Source: Cryptomeria japonica
Lineage: Eukaryota; Streptophyta; Pinopsida; Cupressales; Cupressaceae
NCBI RefSeq assembly: GCF_030272615.1
Contig: NC_081408.1
Coordinates: 62,864,614 to 62,928,613 of the forward strand
DNA: 64,000 nt
Direction: 5' to 3'
Position 1 is the stretch's first letter. Each line of letters opens with the position of its first letter. The position numbers and the translations under genes were made by a program. A model generated the notes under the pieces. It saw nothing but the letters and a program-made list of their open reading frames with translations, had not been told where the DNA came from and searched no databases. Shown in pieces: positions 22,561 through 33,840 of the stretch.

Positions 22561-23132
22561 AAAATCATGAATCAGTAGTAAAATGAATTTTCCGGTACTT
22601 AAAAGGCACTACAAATCTTGGCTTATGGTATCCTAGAGATGAAAACTTTGAATTATGTGCATAGACAAATGCAAATTGGGCAAGAGATGTAGATGATAGA
22701 AAAAGCACCACTAGTGGAGTATTTTTTCTTGGTAGCAGATTAATTTCTTGGTTGAGTAAGAAACAAAGTTGCACATCTTTATCAACAGCTGAATCAGAAT
22801 ATGTTGCAGCAGCAACTAATTGCACATAGGTACTATGGCTTAAGCAAATGTTGAAAGACATAAAGGTAAAATGCAAGGAACCTATAACTATTTATTGTGA
22901 TAATACAACAACAATTGATATATCTAAGAATTTGGTATTACATTCTAAAACTAAACATTTTTCTATCAAATTGAATTTTCTTAGAGAGAATGTTGAATCA
23001 AAAGAAGTAAAATTGGTTTATGTGCATACTGAAGAGAAGATTGTAGATATCTTTACTAAGCCTTTGCCTAAGGAGACTTTTGAATATCTCAGAGATCATC
23101 TTGGGGTTATAACCCCACCAATAGAGACTTAG
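22561..23132 (+). pseudogene. alpha-2 RNase H
   Basis: Reads ELCAXTNANWARDVDD (first Asp replaced by Asn), KSTTSGVFFLGSRLISWL, SLSTAESEYVAAATNC, TIYCDNTTTIDISKN (catalytic CDN kept), HSKTKHFSIKLNFLRE and VDIFTKPLPKETFEYL. Ends with TAG at 23130-23132. The last 94 codons are open. Confidence 0.9.
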
Positions 23133-23490
23133 AGAGTTGATGTTTGTCATCAACCGACAGAATTAACAGAGAAATCTTTTATTCCATCTTTGATGAGGAG
23201 ACCTACTTCTCAGGGGGAGTAGTTGGTATTTTGTAATAAGTTGATATTTTGAGTTGGTATTTTGTATTTGAATCTGGTTTTTGTACTACTTTGGCATTTG
23301 ATGTCAAAGGGGGAGAGATTGATATGGAAAAACACTTGGAAAACACATATTATTCCTAGGGGGGGAGATTTTATGATTTTATGGTTATGATATCTTTGGG
23401 AGATTGTTGGTTTTTGGTTTTTGGCATTTCTATTTTGACACTTTGATGGTTTTTCTATCTTGTGTTGCCATCAATGCCAAAGGGGGAAAT
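23133..23490 (+). promoter_or_regulatory. alpha-2 3' untranslated region with repeated polypurine tracts
   Basis: Three purine tracts: TGTCAAAGGGGGAGAGATTG near 23302-23321, TAGGGGGGGAGATTTT near 23357, and TGCCAAAGGGGGAAAT ending at 23490, directly before the LTR. The first and last share the preceding ATG(T/C)C. Confidence 0.8.
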
Positions 23491-24519
23491 TGTTGGTATT
23501 TTGGATATGTTGATATGGTTTTGTCATTGATGACAACACTTATCAATATTGGTCAACTTATCACCAATTGGAGAATTGGTTATGTTCACTGGCAACTAAG
23601 TGACTTATTCAAAGTCACCGGTATTTGGTTCACCGATAGGATATATTATTCACCGACACTTGGAATTACTTGGAGATTACTTGGTTATGTCAAAGACATT
23701 GTTTTGACACTTTGTCTTGGTGATTTGATCATTGGCTTATTCGAGTTTGCATATTTTCTATTACCGACCAAAAGGTCCAGGATATACACCGACAGGCTTA
23801 TCTATTCCAGATCAGCACAACACGTCAAGAACATGATTTTGTTGTTATTGTAAATGCATTGAACTGACATCATGCATCGGATATTGTTTCATTTGTAATT
23901 GATTTTATTGTAATATCTTTTAGTGAGCCAACCTACTCAATTGGTCTTAGGTTATGGTATAAATGTAAGATCTCATTTGTGAGATCAATATGCAATTGAA
24001 AAAAAAGATTATAATTCAATATATGCAAATATTAGCAGAGCCATACACGTAGACATCATTCAAGATTGAAGGAAGGTTTGAAGAAGGCATATCAAAGCTA
24101 AACCGGTATTGAATCTAGCATATGGAGATGTTATTTTGAGCAGTACATTATCATTGGATTTAATCATCCAATTATAGTCAGTGTGACTCTCTTTTGTGAT
24201 TGACCAGTGAGCTCTAGGCGCTTGGCCTTTCTGCATGTGCAGACCCCATATTGTACACACATACTATCTATAGTAGTATCATCTGATTGTGGGTAAGGTT
24301 TCCCACCATGGTTTTTCCCCTTATAGGGTTTCCATGTACAAATATTGGTGTTATGTGTTGTGGATGTTATTGTCTTTCTGTTTCATACATTAATCTTTAC
24401 CAGTACTACAATTAACTAATAAACTGTCTATAGATATAAAGTTTGGTTAAGTTGATTTTGGTTTGAATTTATTTGACAACTGATTCACCCCCCCTCTCAG
24501 TTGTCTCCAGGACCTAACA
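23491..24519 (+). repeat. alpha-2 3' LTR
   Basis: TGTTGGTATTTTGG to GGACCTAACA. TATA GGTATAAATG near 23957. It lacks about 30 bp near 24435 that the 5' LTR has (the GGTTTACTGGTATTAAGG phrase). Confidence 0.92.
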
Positions 24520-25783
24520 CATAAAATTACATGAAAAATTAGCCCATTTCAAAAAAAATTGCACAATAAAAGGAGCAAAAATGAGCAAGATATGCTCATT
24601 TGAAGTTGAACTGCAAAATAAAAAAACTCAATGAGAGGGGGCTGATAAATTTTTTAAAATTGATGATGACAGAAAAAATAATAGCTTAAATTTGATGGTC
24701 GTATGGTCATTACTAGACTGTCACTCACCCTGCCTATTGTATGGATGATGACATCATATGATGATGTGGTGAGTGATTGGTTGAAGAGATGACTGAGTGG
24801 CAGTATGGAGTGCTGACGTGTCATATAGACTTGTTGATGTGTTTGATTACGTGGTAGTACACATGGCAAATGTCTGGGCGCTAACTATGTTTTTCATGTG
24901 CTTACATGGCTGAAGGTGAAGGAATCACTGAATGTCACATGTTTGGGTCTCTGGTCACGTGTTGACTACGTGGCTAAATGGGCCTGCTACATTGGTGGGA
25001 ATGACTGGAGAAGACTGGTGGGCCAGCAAAAGAAAAGAGCCGGTGAAAGAAAACCGGGGGGAAGGAGGATGTGCCACCGGAAGGATTTACTGACATGAGG
25101 TTGAGCAGTGTCGGTGAGGTGTGAGAAGTGTTGGCGAGGTTTTTCATGGGTGGCCGATTGGTGTAGGTTGTTGGCATGAGGAGGTTCACCGGCAAGTGGG
25201 CGGCAACGATGGAGAAGATGGAGCAGCCGACGGGAGTTTCATGGTGGTGACTGGCGAGAGATCTGGGGTGGTGACCAGTGGGAGATCTAGGGCACATGGA
25301 GTTGGGAGTCTACGGCATGGAGGACAAGTGGGCAGGTAGTATGACCTTGCATACTATCCAGGGTACGGTCCTTGCCAAAAAAAATTGCAAACGGTACGAT
25401 GGGGTGGGGTCAACGATACCCCCCCATAAAAATATTTTGATTTTTTTTTTTTTAAACTTTTACAATTTTTAAAAACTGTGAAAATATATATAATGATATT
25501 TTTTAAAAATTCATAGAAAAAAAAAAAAAAAAAGTTAATTATTTTTTTCAAAATCATACTATATCGTATAGCAAAATTGGCCCTTTTTTTTTCTCCAAGC
25601 CCCAAATTTGACTTTCACCCAATATAGGCAAATTTATATTCAAAATTCATAGAAATGGTCACCTGGACGCGATGGTGAGGTCAGATCTGGTCTTAGACAC
25701 CTCCAAAATATGTATCTCCTTTGATCTACCTCTTGATGTCCTTCAACAGTGCCTCTCAAAGATGAATCAATGAAACTCTAATG
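24520..25783 (-). other. B leader, part next to the primer site, with GC-rich island
   Basis: Non-coding leader of B. 24890-25335 is clearly richer in G and C than the surroundings, with repeated GGCGAG and ACCGG words; open frames there on both strands show no domain. 25373-25590 is A/T-tract rich, with a run of T at 25441-25454 and a run of A at 25517-25533 that could pair. No RT or integrase sequence is present. Confidence 0.55.
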
Positions 25784-25795
25784 GCTTTGATACCA
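25784..25795 (-). promoter_or_regulatory. B primer-binding site
   Basis: TGGTATCAAAGC on the element strand, directly after the 5' LTR with no spacer; an initiator-Met-type site with one change from TGGTATCAGAGC. Confidence 0.88.
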
Positions 25796-26247
25796 TGTGA
25801 GATTTTTCCAAGATCAAGAACTCAATGAAAAGTACAAAATAGAGAGACAAAATATAGGACAAGAATAAACTGTATTCTTATCAATAGATAATTGATCAAA
25901 TGTTCAATAGTTACATATAATGAATATAAGCCTGCTTATATAGGCAAGGCTATATGGATATGTGAGCACACAAGAATGACATGTGGCTCAATAATAAACA
26001 AGGATAAGTAAGGATAAGTAGGGGTAGGTAGGAGAAACAATATAATATTCCACATGAGGTGGATCACCCATTGAATGTGAAATGTAACAAGAAAACCACA
26101 AAAGGTGGAAATTCTCCTACACACACTATCCCAATGCTGTACAAACACCCAAGTGTCTCATACCCAAAATACTATGAAATGCATTATCCTAAGTAAACTT
26201 AAGTAAGGTGTAATAATATCCGACATGAATAATTTATTAAACCAACA
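25796..26247 (-). repeat. B 5' LTR
   Basis: Pairs with 14779-15227: TGTGAGATTTTTCC to AAACCAACA. TATA CCTATATAAGCAGG on the element strand at 25944-25931. It is followed by AATAC. Confidence 0.88.
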
Positions 26248-26252
26248 AATAC

Positions 26253-27229
26253 AATACAACATATATACAACACATATACATCATAAAAGATTAGGCAGGT
26301 GATAGAGAATCACAACGTCATATCATACTCATAATGAGTAGTATGACATCGTCCCTATCATGAAGACACTAAAAGACAATCACAATCATTGTAGCATCAA
26401 CTCGGTCATAATAATCATAGAGTAGGGTTAGCATATTCATAATATCATCAGAATCCCATAAGCAACATGATCCATCATGATTAATGAACACATATTTATC
26501 ATCAATATAGTTTAAGGTGTATCAATCATCCATATAAGTTGTCAAATAGCATATGTCCATATAAAGTATCTAAAATCATCAATAACTTTCGAGATAGGAA
26601 TAGTCATAATAAATCATGAAAACATCAACCACATGTCTAAATAAGTCTAGGATTGACACTACAATATTTCTAGGCCATGCCAATTAGCTGGCAAGAAGCT
26701 AACAAAAAATAGGTAGGTATTTTTAATTGTTATAGTTTAGGAAAAATTCATATCTTGAACCTTTGGTTGGGGTGTTGGAGGTGGAGGGAAATTCATATCA
26801 TACAGGTATGTGGAATGGAATAAGTCTAAAAGAAAAGTCCTAAAAAGAAATACAAAGTTTGTGAATGCCAATGATTGAGGATCAAAAGTGCCTCATGATA
26901 GGTACCAAGGTGAAAGGAATGGTAAAACTTCAGCTCTAAAACAAAAATCCTAATTTGACATGATCAACAGGGTGTTGGGAAATCATAGAGGGTATGAGAG
27001 GAAAATACAAGAGAAGGGAAATCTAAAACCTTTACTTCAATAAATAATTTATTAGAATAAATAAGAGAATGGGACTTAAGTTGTAACCAAATGAGGTATT
27101 TACTTAGTGATGGTCTACTTTCGTATTCCAAAACATTAGAATTTTTTGGATCAAAGACCAAGATAGTGGGATGAAAATTTAAGGGCCAATTTGCGAAAGG
27201 GATACCTATGTTGGCTTGATGATGATGAT
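26253..27229. other. Unassigned stretch
   Basis: No gene or element end recognised. 26253-26660 is rich in ATCAT-type words; 26700-27180 has a few short open frames without known motifs. It may be the old insertion target of B. Confidence 0.35.
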
Positions 27230-28240
27230 TTTAATGTAATAGGTTGATTGATGAATTTTTTTGTGTTGTCATTGATGGCAACCATGTTTTGATAGTCATC
27301 TAATTCACTTAGTCCAACCGGTAAATTTTAACTAGTAGTAGAGTTAGTTAAACAGTAAACCATTAATTAGGACTTCAATCAGTAAACGAGGAACAATATT
27401 ATATTCAGACGATCGGTACAAGTGATTGATAAAGAGTTCAGTGTTGTAGTTTGGAGGACATGATTATGACATTGGAAGGAATTTGTGACTAGAACAATGT
27501 TAGTATATTCAACAAGATGAGTGAGTTATGATGTACAAAGCAGTCATTCATGAAGGATAGTTAACCGATAGAGCAAAGTTACTTAGATCAGTAAACCGAT
27601 AGTCTTAATATTATATTTTTGTGATGTGTTATGTTTTGTCTGATATAAGGGAAGTGTGCTATGCAAGATTGACCAGATTCAATGTACCTAGTAAATTGTT
27701 CCAAGGTTGTTAGCTGACTAACTTGAATTGTTTATAAAAAGAGGAAAATTATGTGATGAGGTATGATCAGATGAAGAATCTAGAGTGTGATTTTGATTGT
27801 GCGGTGCAAGAAGAAGCTCGATGTTATTGTTTAGTCGGTGTTAGTTGTAGAACTAAAGTAGATCTAATCAGGCACATAGGTGCTACATGCAGATCAGTTA
27901 AACCTGTTATTTTCCTAACAGTTGCAACAAACTAAATCCCTTAATCGGGTAGGCCCTAACAGGCCCGATTGTATAAATCCCTTAACCGAGTAGCTCAAAA
28001 ACTTGAGTTCAAATCCTCTAGCAAAGTTACTCCTAACAGGGCTAAAGTTGTAAATCCCTTAATTGGGTGACTCCTAATAGGGTCTTCTCTTAACCAGGCA
28101 TGTTTGTAAGACCTTAACTGGTCAAAGATTTCTATTGTGTAGATAGTGAATCTTGTGGGTGTCGTCCCTATGAAGTGCTATAGCTGCAGCTGCAATAGAA
28201 ACACTTAATAGATCATTACAAGCATGGTTATCAAATTAAA
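27230..28240 (+). repeat. Copia LTR fragment
   Basis: Shares layout with the LTRs of D and F: TGTCATTGATGGCAACC near 27272, ACCGG words, TATA box TATAAAAAG at 27733-27741, then a ladder of CCCTTAATCGGGT and CCTAACAGGG phrases (27936-28110). The usual LTR end (GATTCACCCCC followed by a primer site) is missing, so it is cut off on the right. Confidence 0.55.
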
Positions 28241-29400
28241 AGGAAATGAAAGGTGAACCATGACAAAGCCACCTATTGCTTCCTACGAGATGTGAGTATG
28301 GATTTTCTCTCAGATTTGGATAAGTGATTCTAGTGACTTGACTACACCTAGACAGAGGATTTGAAATGATAATGATATGAAAACTAGATGATATTGATTA
28401 TGCAAGATTGATCCAAGAGTCTAATTAAGCTAATGATATGCATGATTAAGCTATGATGATGATGATGCAATTAACCTAGAAAAGAGACTGATTAAGCTAC
28501 ATGATTCAACAATTATGATATAAAATGATCAATTTAAACTACATGCACTTGCCTATAATAACAATGCTAGAATGGATATGCCTATAGTAACAATGCCTAA
28601 ATTTATAATGAGATGAGATCATTTGTGCTCCAAAATGGGGGATATTTATAGGATTTCCAAGGCCAGGGGTGAGGTGACAAGAATCAACGGTCAAGATTGA
28701 GTCTTAGGATATCAAAGGTGAAATTAGAGGAGGTTGGAGAAGAGGTTGGAGGAAGGGACACTTGTCATTTCTATGGTGACAAGTGTCAAGGAGCCTTGCT
28801 TATAAGAGGGAAAGTGTCCAAGAGAGAAAACATGTCACCAAAGTGCCATGTGTCTCAAGGGGAGAATATCCACACCATAGAAGGTTAGGATACGGAGGTT
28901 AGGATGTGCAAGATAGGATAGGGTTAGGAAAACCCAAGGTTAGGTGGAATGGGTTAGGTTAGAGGGATGGTTAGGTTAGGTGATTAGAAGTTAGGAGGCA
29001 TGTGGGTAATTTGAATTTAAAAATTCAAATAATAGGAAAAGACTAATTAATTTTTAACAACTCATAAATTGATTTGTTTTAATTAATTAAGGAATTAGAA
29101 GAATTGATTCAATGGGGGAAGGATTAATTAATTTGAATTAATTAATCAAATGACACTTATTCAAAAGACCCTAATAAATAAATCCTTAGATTTATTAATA
29201 AGTAGATGTAAGGGAGAATTTAATAAAATTGCTAATGAATTCAATTAAATTAGGAAGGGAATTAATTAAATAATTGGTTTGTGTGGGGGAAAAAGTGACA
29301 CTAAGAAAACATGCCCTAATCTCACTTTCAATCACACATTTGTGGAATACGAAAGAGCCTAGAGGTATCACACAATTGGCTACTTCTTTTTGTGGAAGAG
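28241..29400 (-). repeat. Tat-like LTR fragment
   Basis: AT-rich; same order of blocks as 1-1301: ATGATG-rich text, minus-strand TATA (TATAAATAT at 28650-28642), then ATTAATTAA-rich text. No clear terminal ACA or TG; boundaries are approximate and no coding is seen. Confidence 0.4.
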
Positions 29401-29717
29401 AGAGCCACGAGCTACCTATTAGGATTTCTATTCCTTTGTTGTAATTGAAAGATAAAATGATGCAAGTTCAATCCCTAACCCCAAAGTGCAAGTATGAACT
29501 AATAACAAGATTGCAGAATTGAACTTAAATAATGGAAAGCTATAAACACAAGGACAAGACAAGAATGTAAATGCATACCCGGTGTTAAAATATGAGTGAA
29601 AATGTTTGGGACGGGGGCACGAGCGCCACCGTCCTGATTCTGGCCCTGAAACTGCTCCGAAAACTATTGTTTTGCAACCTAAAAAGCTGTCCAAATGTTG
29701 AAACTTGTTGTCTGACA

Positions 29718-29815
29718 GAAGGACCAGGGCACCCAGCACCCCTGTCCCAGGGACCAAGGTGCCCAACGCCCCTATCCTGGCAGGACCAAGGCGCCCCATA
29801 CCCCTATCCTGGTCT
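29718..29815. repeat. GC-rich repeat, three units of about 33 bp
   Basis: Units share GGACCA(A/G)G(G)CGCCC followed by CGCCCCTATCCTGG-type text. It stands out from the AT-rich surroundings. It lies in the LTR beside element C. Confidence 0.75.
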
Positions 29816-30553
29816 TTTTCTCTAAAATTTGGTGTGTTGTTCCGTCTCAGTCTGCTTCCATCGGATCTGCAACTTGCGGCATCGTCCGAATCCTGAAACC
29901 TGCACTTATATCTGAAAAGGTATGGTGGGTGGCTATATAGGGTTTTGCCTTAGTCAAACCCCCACTTTGGTGATTTCCACCTCCACGAATAGCCAAGTTG
30001 TATTGTAAAAGTAGTGTGTGTGCAGATCTTGTGTGTGTGCAAGATCCTAAGATGCAAGTAAGCAAACTAGAGCAACCTAGAAAGTAAACCCTAATTGCTT
30101 GCAAATGATAATGTAAATGCTCCAAATGAAGATGTAAAGAGATCTAAAGCATGACTACAAGTGATATAATGAGGCTTATGCAAAGACATGAAAACAACAT
30201 GAAATCATACCCAACCCCAAGGGAGGGGTACAAGCCAATCTTCAGTCGGTGATCCCCTATTGCTCTTCAATGTCTTCAAAGCCCTAAATGGATGAATGAA
30301 ATTGATGAATGCTTGATGGATTGATGCTGAATGTTGTTGAATTCTTCAAAGATCTAGTCTTTCGCTGCATAGAAGGCCCTTGAAACCAAAAATCTGGATC
30401 CTTTCAAATGAAGAAAGAGAGCTCTTATATATGAAACCCTAGGTCTTAATTTCAACTTTTGGCCAACCTAGAGATTGAATCTCCCGCCAATATCTTGGGG
30501 TTAAGCTTTATTTTATGATTGGATCGCGCTCCTAAAATTTTGAGAACAATGTC

Positions 30554-30587
30554 CGAGACCATGTGCACTCCGGGCGCCATGGTCTCG
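30554..30587. repeat. Perfect 10-bp inverted repeat
   Basis: CGAGACCATG (30554-30563) and CATGGTCTCG (30578-30587) around a 14-base GC-rich loop. In RNA this would form a strong hairpin inside the LTR transcript. Confidence 0.85.
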
Positions 30588-30997
30588 ACAACTTTTCACC
30601 AAATTTTCAGGGCCGTCGGATATGATGATTTTAGAGAGAATCCCGAAGTTACAGGTGATTTCGAGATGTTTTGACCCCCGAAATCAAGCCCCCAAGTTCA
30701 AAATAGGACCTAATTAGGGTTTTTGATTAAATGATGTATTAGAGGAATAAAAGGAAAGGGGCACACTTTAATGAAAAGGGCCCAACTTTATGATATAGGA
30801 GATGATAAAATAGGACCTTAGACCTAATTAATTTAATTAATTAAGTGCTAAAGGGGAAATGCAATGCAAAATGCAAAATGCGCCAAGGATGGTGCTAAAC
30901 TAGGTGTGAAATTGTACCACCCTAGCAAGTGCGTACAATTTACGACGCTATATGGTTATTTAATTGATTATCTTCAAACCATTTTTAGGTGTATACA

Positions 30998-31011
30998 TTT
31001 TGCCCCTCTTT
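30998..31011 (-). promoter_or_regulatory. C polypurine tract
   Basis: AAAGAGGGGCAAAA on the element strand, directly before LTR start TGTATACACC. Confidence 0.8.
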
Positions 31012-32740
31012 GAAGCAAAGTGTGATGATGCATTGATTAAAAGAATAATCTCATTTTGATGATGATATTGGTTCAATAGGATGCCCCAGACATTGATTGA
31101 TAAATTGCAGTACGATGATGCCCCTCGGGAGATCAATTGAGGTAATTGACCTTTGAAGTGTATGAAGTGTTACGGAATTGATGTCTTGATTAGAAATGAT
31201 TCAATTTCTGTAACCATGTTTGATGAAAGTGCGAGTTCTACAATCATGGTGATATGGTTCTCAATGTGATGATTGATAAAGTTGGGTTGATTAGATTGAT
31301 AAGATTGAGATTCAGTTTGGTTTTAGGAATGACACCTCTTTTATAAGACAAAGATGATCAAAGCATCTGGTTTGAGGAATGATATATCCTGTATAAGACT
31401 TGATCAGAATGTCTAGTTCCAAGAAAGATACATCCTGTATAAGACATGATAGAATAGATTTAGATGCGATTGATTGATAGAATTTATAAGGTTGATTAAG
31501 TAAAGAACTGATAGTTAGTTGATATCAGGTTGTGGGAAGATTCAGGTATACTGAAATTGGTTCTATTGAGGGGGTAACATAAGTTTTGTGTTGGGTTGGC
31601 AATATCTGGAGAGAGATGAGTCATCATTTTGATTCTGTATACACTTATGATGATTCGTGAAATATATTTAACGTTGGATAAAATGAGCATGTGGGATCCC
31701 ATGAAAAAATGAAATGCAAGCTAAATGCAAATACTAATGTAAATGAAATGCAAAGCTATGATCGGACCAGTCACTGGGTTATTGCATTTTGTCATCATTG
31801 AGATTTTTAAAATATAGGAAGTGAGTGCAAACATCGATGGTATAATTAAACCATGATGACTTGAGCACTTCTTTCCTAGATTTTGATATTGCAAGGTAGC
31901 AAAAGCATCAAGTTATAATTGAACCAAGATGACCTGAGTGTTGCTTGTGTAAAACAGGCAGTATAAACCATTTCTATATGCAAATCGTAAATGTCTTCAA
32001 TGATAGTCTAATGATCATGTCCTGAGACAAATTTGCACATATTAATGATTAATTTATAGACAATAGACAAGAAAAATATCACATTCCTTCCTTGTTCCTC
32101 TAGTCAAAGACATCATGCAGTCACTCAGAAATCATGATAGCAAAAATCAAGATAGAAAAGTTGAACAATCATGTTAAAATCATTATCCAAAAGATATCAT
32201 CCATTAAAAAGTGTGTGATGTGCTTAGACTGACATGTGATAGTTTGATGGTTAACAATTTGATCTCATGTTCAACGTTGGATGTGTCTCAGTTTTTGCTT
32301 GATAAGAGTTGCTTGACTATTGTTCTTCCTGTTTGATTAAGCTCAAAATGATCAGTAAATTTTACCCCCAGCTAGGTTTAGGATTTTGCTCCCAACATAG
32401 AAACAAACTCATTATGACATACCAAAATGATCCAAACCATGGTGAGAAATCACTCGGGATGCCTCCGTATGTACAAAGACTTTATGATAGATATGAACAA
32501 CACAGATGAAAAATGAATGCAAGAAGAAGGATATATGAACTAATAGATGGAAGAGCTAGATGACAGATATCACCTATTTGCTAGGTTTTCACCATATGTT
32601 TTTATTGCACTTTTTCTCATATTTGATTTTTTTTTTTTTGATTTTCTAATTTTTCACTATTTTGGATTTTCTGCTTTTTCAGACATAAAAATTCTTCAGA
32701 TGCATGCTATTTATGGGTTCCTTGAGCCAATCTCCATTCT
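31012..32740 (-). other. C non-coding region between integrase and 3' LTR
   Basis: About 1.7 kb with no sense-strand domain. Short repeats of GATACATCCTGTATAAGAC type occur at 31340-31450. An antisense open frame (32309-32509, 66 codons) is present with no known motif; a T-run lies at 32628-32638. Confidence 0.55.
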
Positions 32741-33840
32741 ATGTTAATAGTTGATATGCTCCTACCCAAATACTATTGTGACCACAAACGGACCTAACCA
32801 ATTTGGTTCAAACTTTCCTTTCTTTTCTTGATCCACCTGGTTGCATGGATTTTGTTTTAGTACTAGTTCTCCAACATGAAATGTTCTCAGTTTGAGCTTG
32901 TGATTATAACTACGGTACATTCTTTGTTGATATACCTTTAAATGATCAAAGGCACATTGTCTGTGTTCATGGATAAATTCTAACTCCTACAATCTAGATA
33001 CTCATTGTTCTTCATCTGGGATAAGACCTTTTAATGATACTCATAGAGAAGGAATCTCTACTTCTATTGCTAGTATTTCTTCTGATGCATAGACAAGAGA
33101 GAAAGGTGTGGCATGTATTGGTGTGTGGATACTACTATAGTAGGCCCATAGAGCAGGGTTCAATTGAACATGCCAATCTCTTCTAGCATCATTCATGGTC
33201 TTTTTGAGGATTTTTAGAATGGTTTTGTTTGATGCCTCTGCTTTCCCATTCCCTTGTGGATAGTAGGGTTTTGAAAAACTATGTTGGATCTTGAATTTCT
33301 CACATTGCTCTTAGACATCCTGATTCTTGAATGGTTGCTCATTATCAGTGATAATGGTCATAATTATTCCATAGCAATAGATGATGTAGTTCAAGATAAA
33401 TGCAAGAATTTGTTTTCATGTGATATTGATAAGAGGTACTGCCTCAATCCACTTTGTGAAATATTTTGTAGCTATAAGGATGAATTTGTGATGATTGGAT
33501 CAAGAAGGAATTATCTTTCCTACTAGATCAAGACCCCATTGGTAGAAAGGCCAAGATGTTGCCAAAGCATGAAGTTCTTGTGCTAGTGCATGAATCAAAT
33601 TCCCATTGATCTGACATTGTTTGCATGTTTTAGCTATCTGAAAAGAATCGCATTCCATAGTTGGCCAATAATAGCCCATGTATGACTTTTTTTAAAAGGG
33701 TAAGACCACTTGAATGAGTGCCACAAATCTCATTATGGACTTCATGTAAGGCCTTCTCAGATTCTTCTTGTTCAAGAAATCTTAAAAGAGTACCATCCAA
33801 ACCTCGTTTAAAAAGGGTATCAGCGACAAGAGTATAATGG
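32741..33840 (-). pseudogene. C integrase
   Basis: Zinc part: EVHNEICGTHSSG then AKTCKQCQINGN (H-H-C-C). Core: YQWGLDLVGKI (first Asp), IITDNEQPFKNQ (second Asp), YYPQGNGKAEASNKTILKIL (Glu). All three catalytic residues read intact. The C-terminal end has LRTFHVGELVLKQN and KFEPNWLGPFVV, a GPF module. Stops appear at several Gln or Trp sites and small frame changes near 33530. Would insert element DNA into chromatin. Confidence 0.87.

Larger units (their letters stand above)
18192..24519 (+). mobile_element. Copia element alpha-2, two LTRs, internal deletion
   Basis: Plus-strand sister of alpha-1 inserted in the leader of B. LTRs 18192-19249 and 23491-24519; flanks CATAT and CATAA differ at one base. 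The N-terminal half of gag is deleted, and the LTR tail with primer site is duplicated in tandem. Protease, integrase, RT and RNase H remain in order with scattered stops. By eye the first 150 bp of the two LTRs differ at roughly one base in 15 to 20, so the insertion is not recent. Confidence 0.94.
14779..26247 (-). mobile_element. Element B: pol-less Copia-derived element with Gag-protease-tail ORF
   Basis: Minus-strand element with short LTRs (449 bp at 14779-15227, 452 bp at 25796-26247) and near-identical flanks AACAC (14774-14778) and AATAC (26248-26252). In element order: LTR, primer site, a leader of about 1.75 kb, one long frame (17704-15815) for Gag, protease-like and a novel tail, 0.6 kb untranslated, polypurine tract, LTR. 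Integrase core, RT and RNase H are absent. alpha-2 (18192-24519) sits in the leader with flanks CATAT and CATAA. It resembles the pol-less TR-GAG class, and would need enzymes from another Copia element. Confidence 0.85.
29401..30997 (-). repeat. 3' LTR next to element C
   Basis: Ends ATTTTTAGGTGTATACA at 30997, directly followed by a polypurine tract, so on the element strand it begins TGTATACACCTAAAAAT. TATA box TATATAAG on the minus strand at 30431-30424. Contains a GC-rich triplicated repeat and a perfect hairpin (separate entries). It does not resemble the right LTR of C outside the last 17 bp. Left end not set. Confidence 0.55.

Noticed and set aside
24974-25339. Open frames on both strands in the GC-rich island
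   Set aside because: Overlapping frames on opposite strands with no motif; GC-rich DNA has few stops.
25441-25533. T-run and A-run as a transposon terminal inverted repeat
   Set aside because: Only low-complexity tracts; no flanking duplication found.
29889-29893. AATCC followed by TG as a possible partner of AATCC at 46582-46586
   Set aside because: Five bases match by chance too easily and the following sequence does not match the right LTR of C, so I did not use it as a target duplication.
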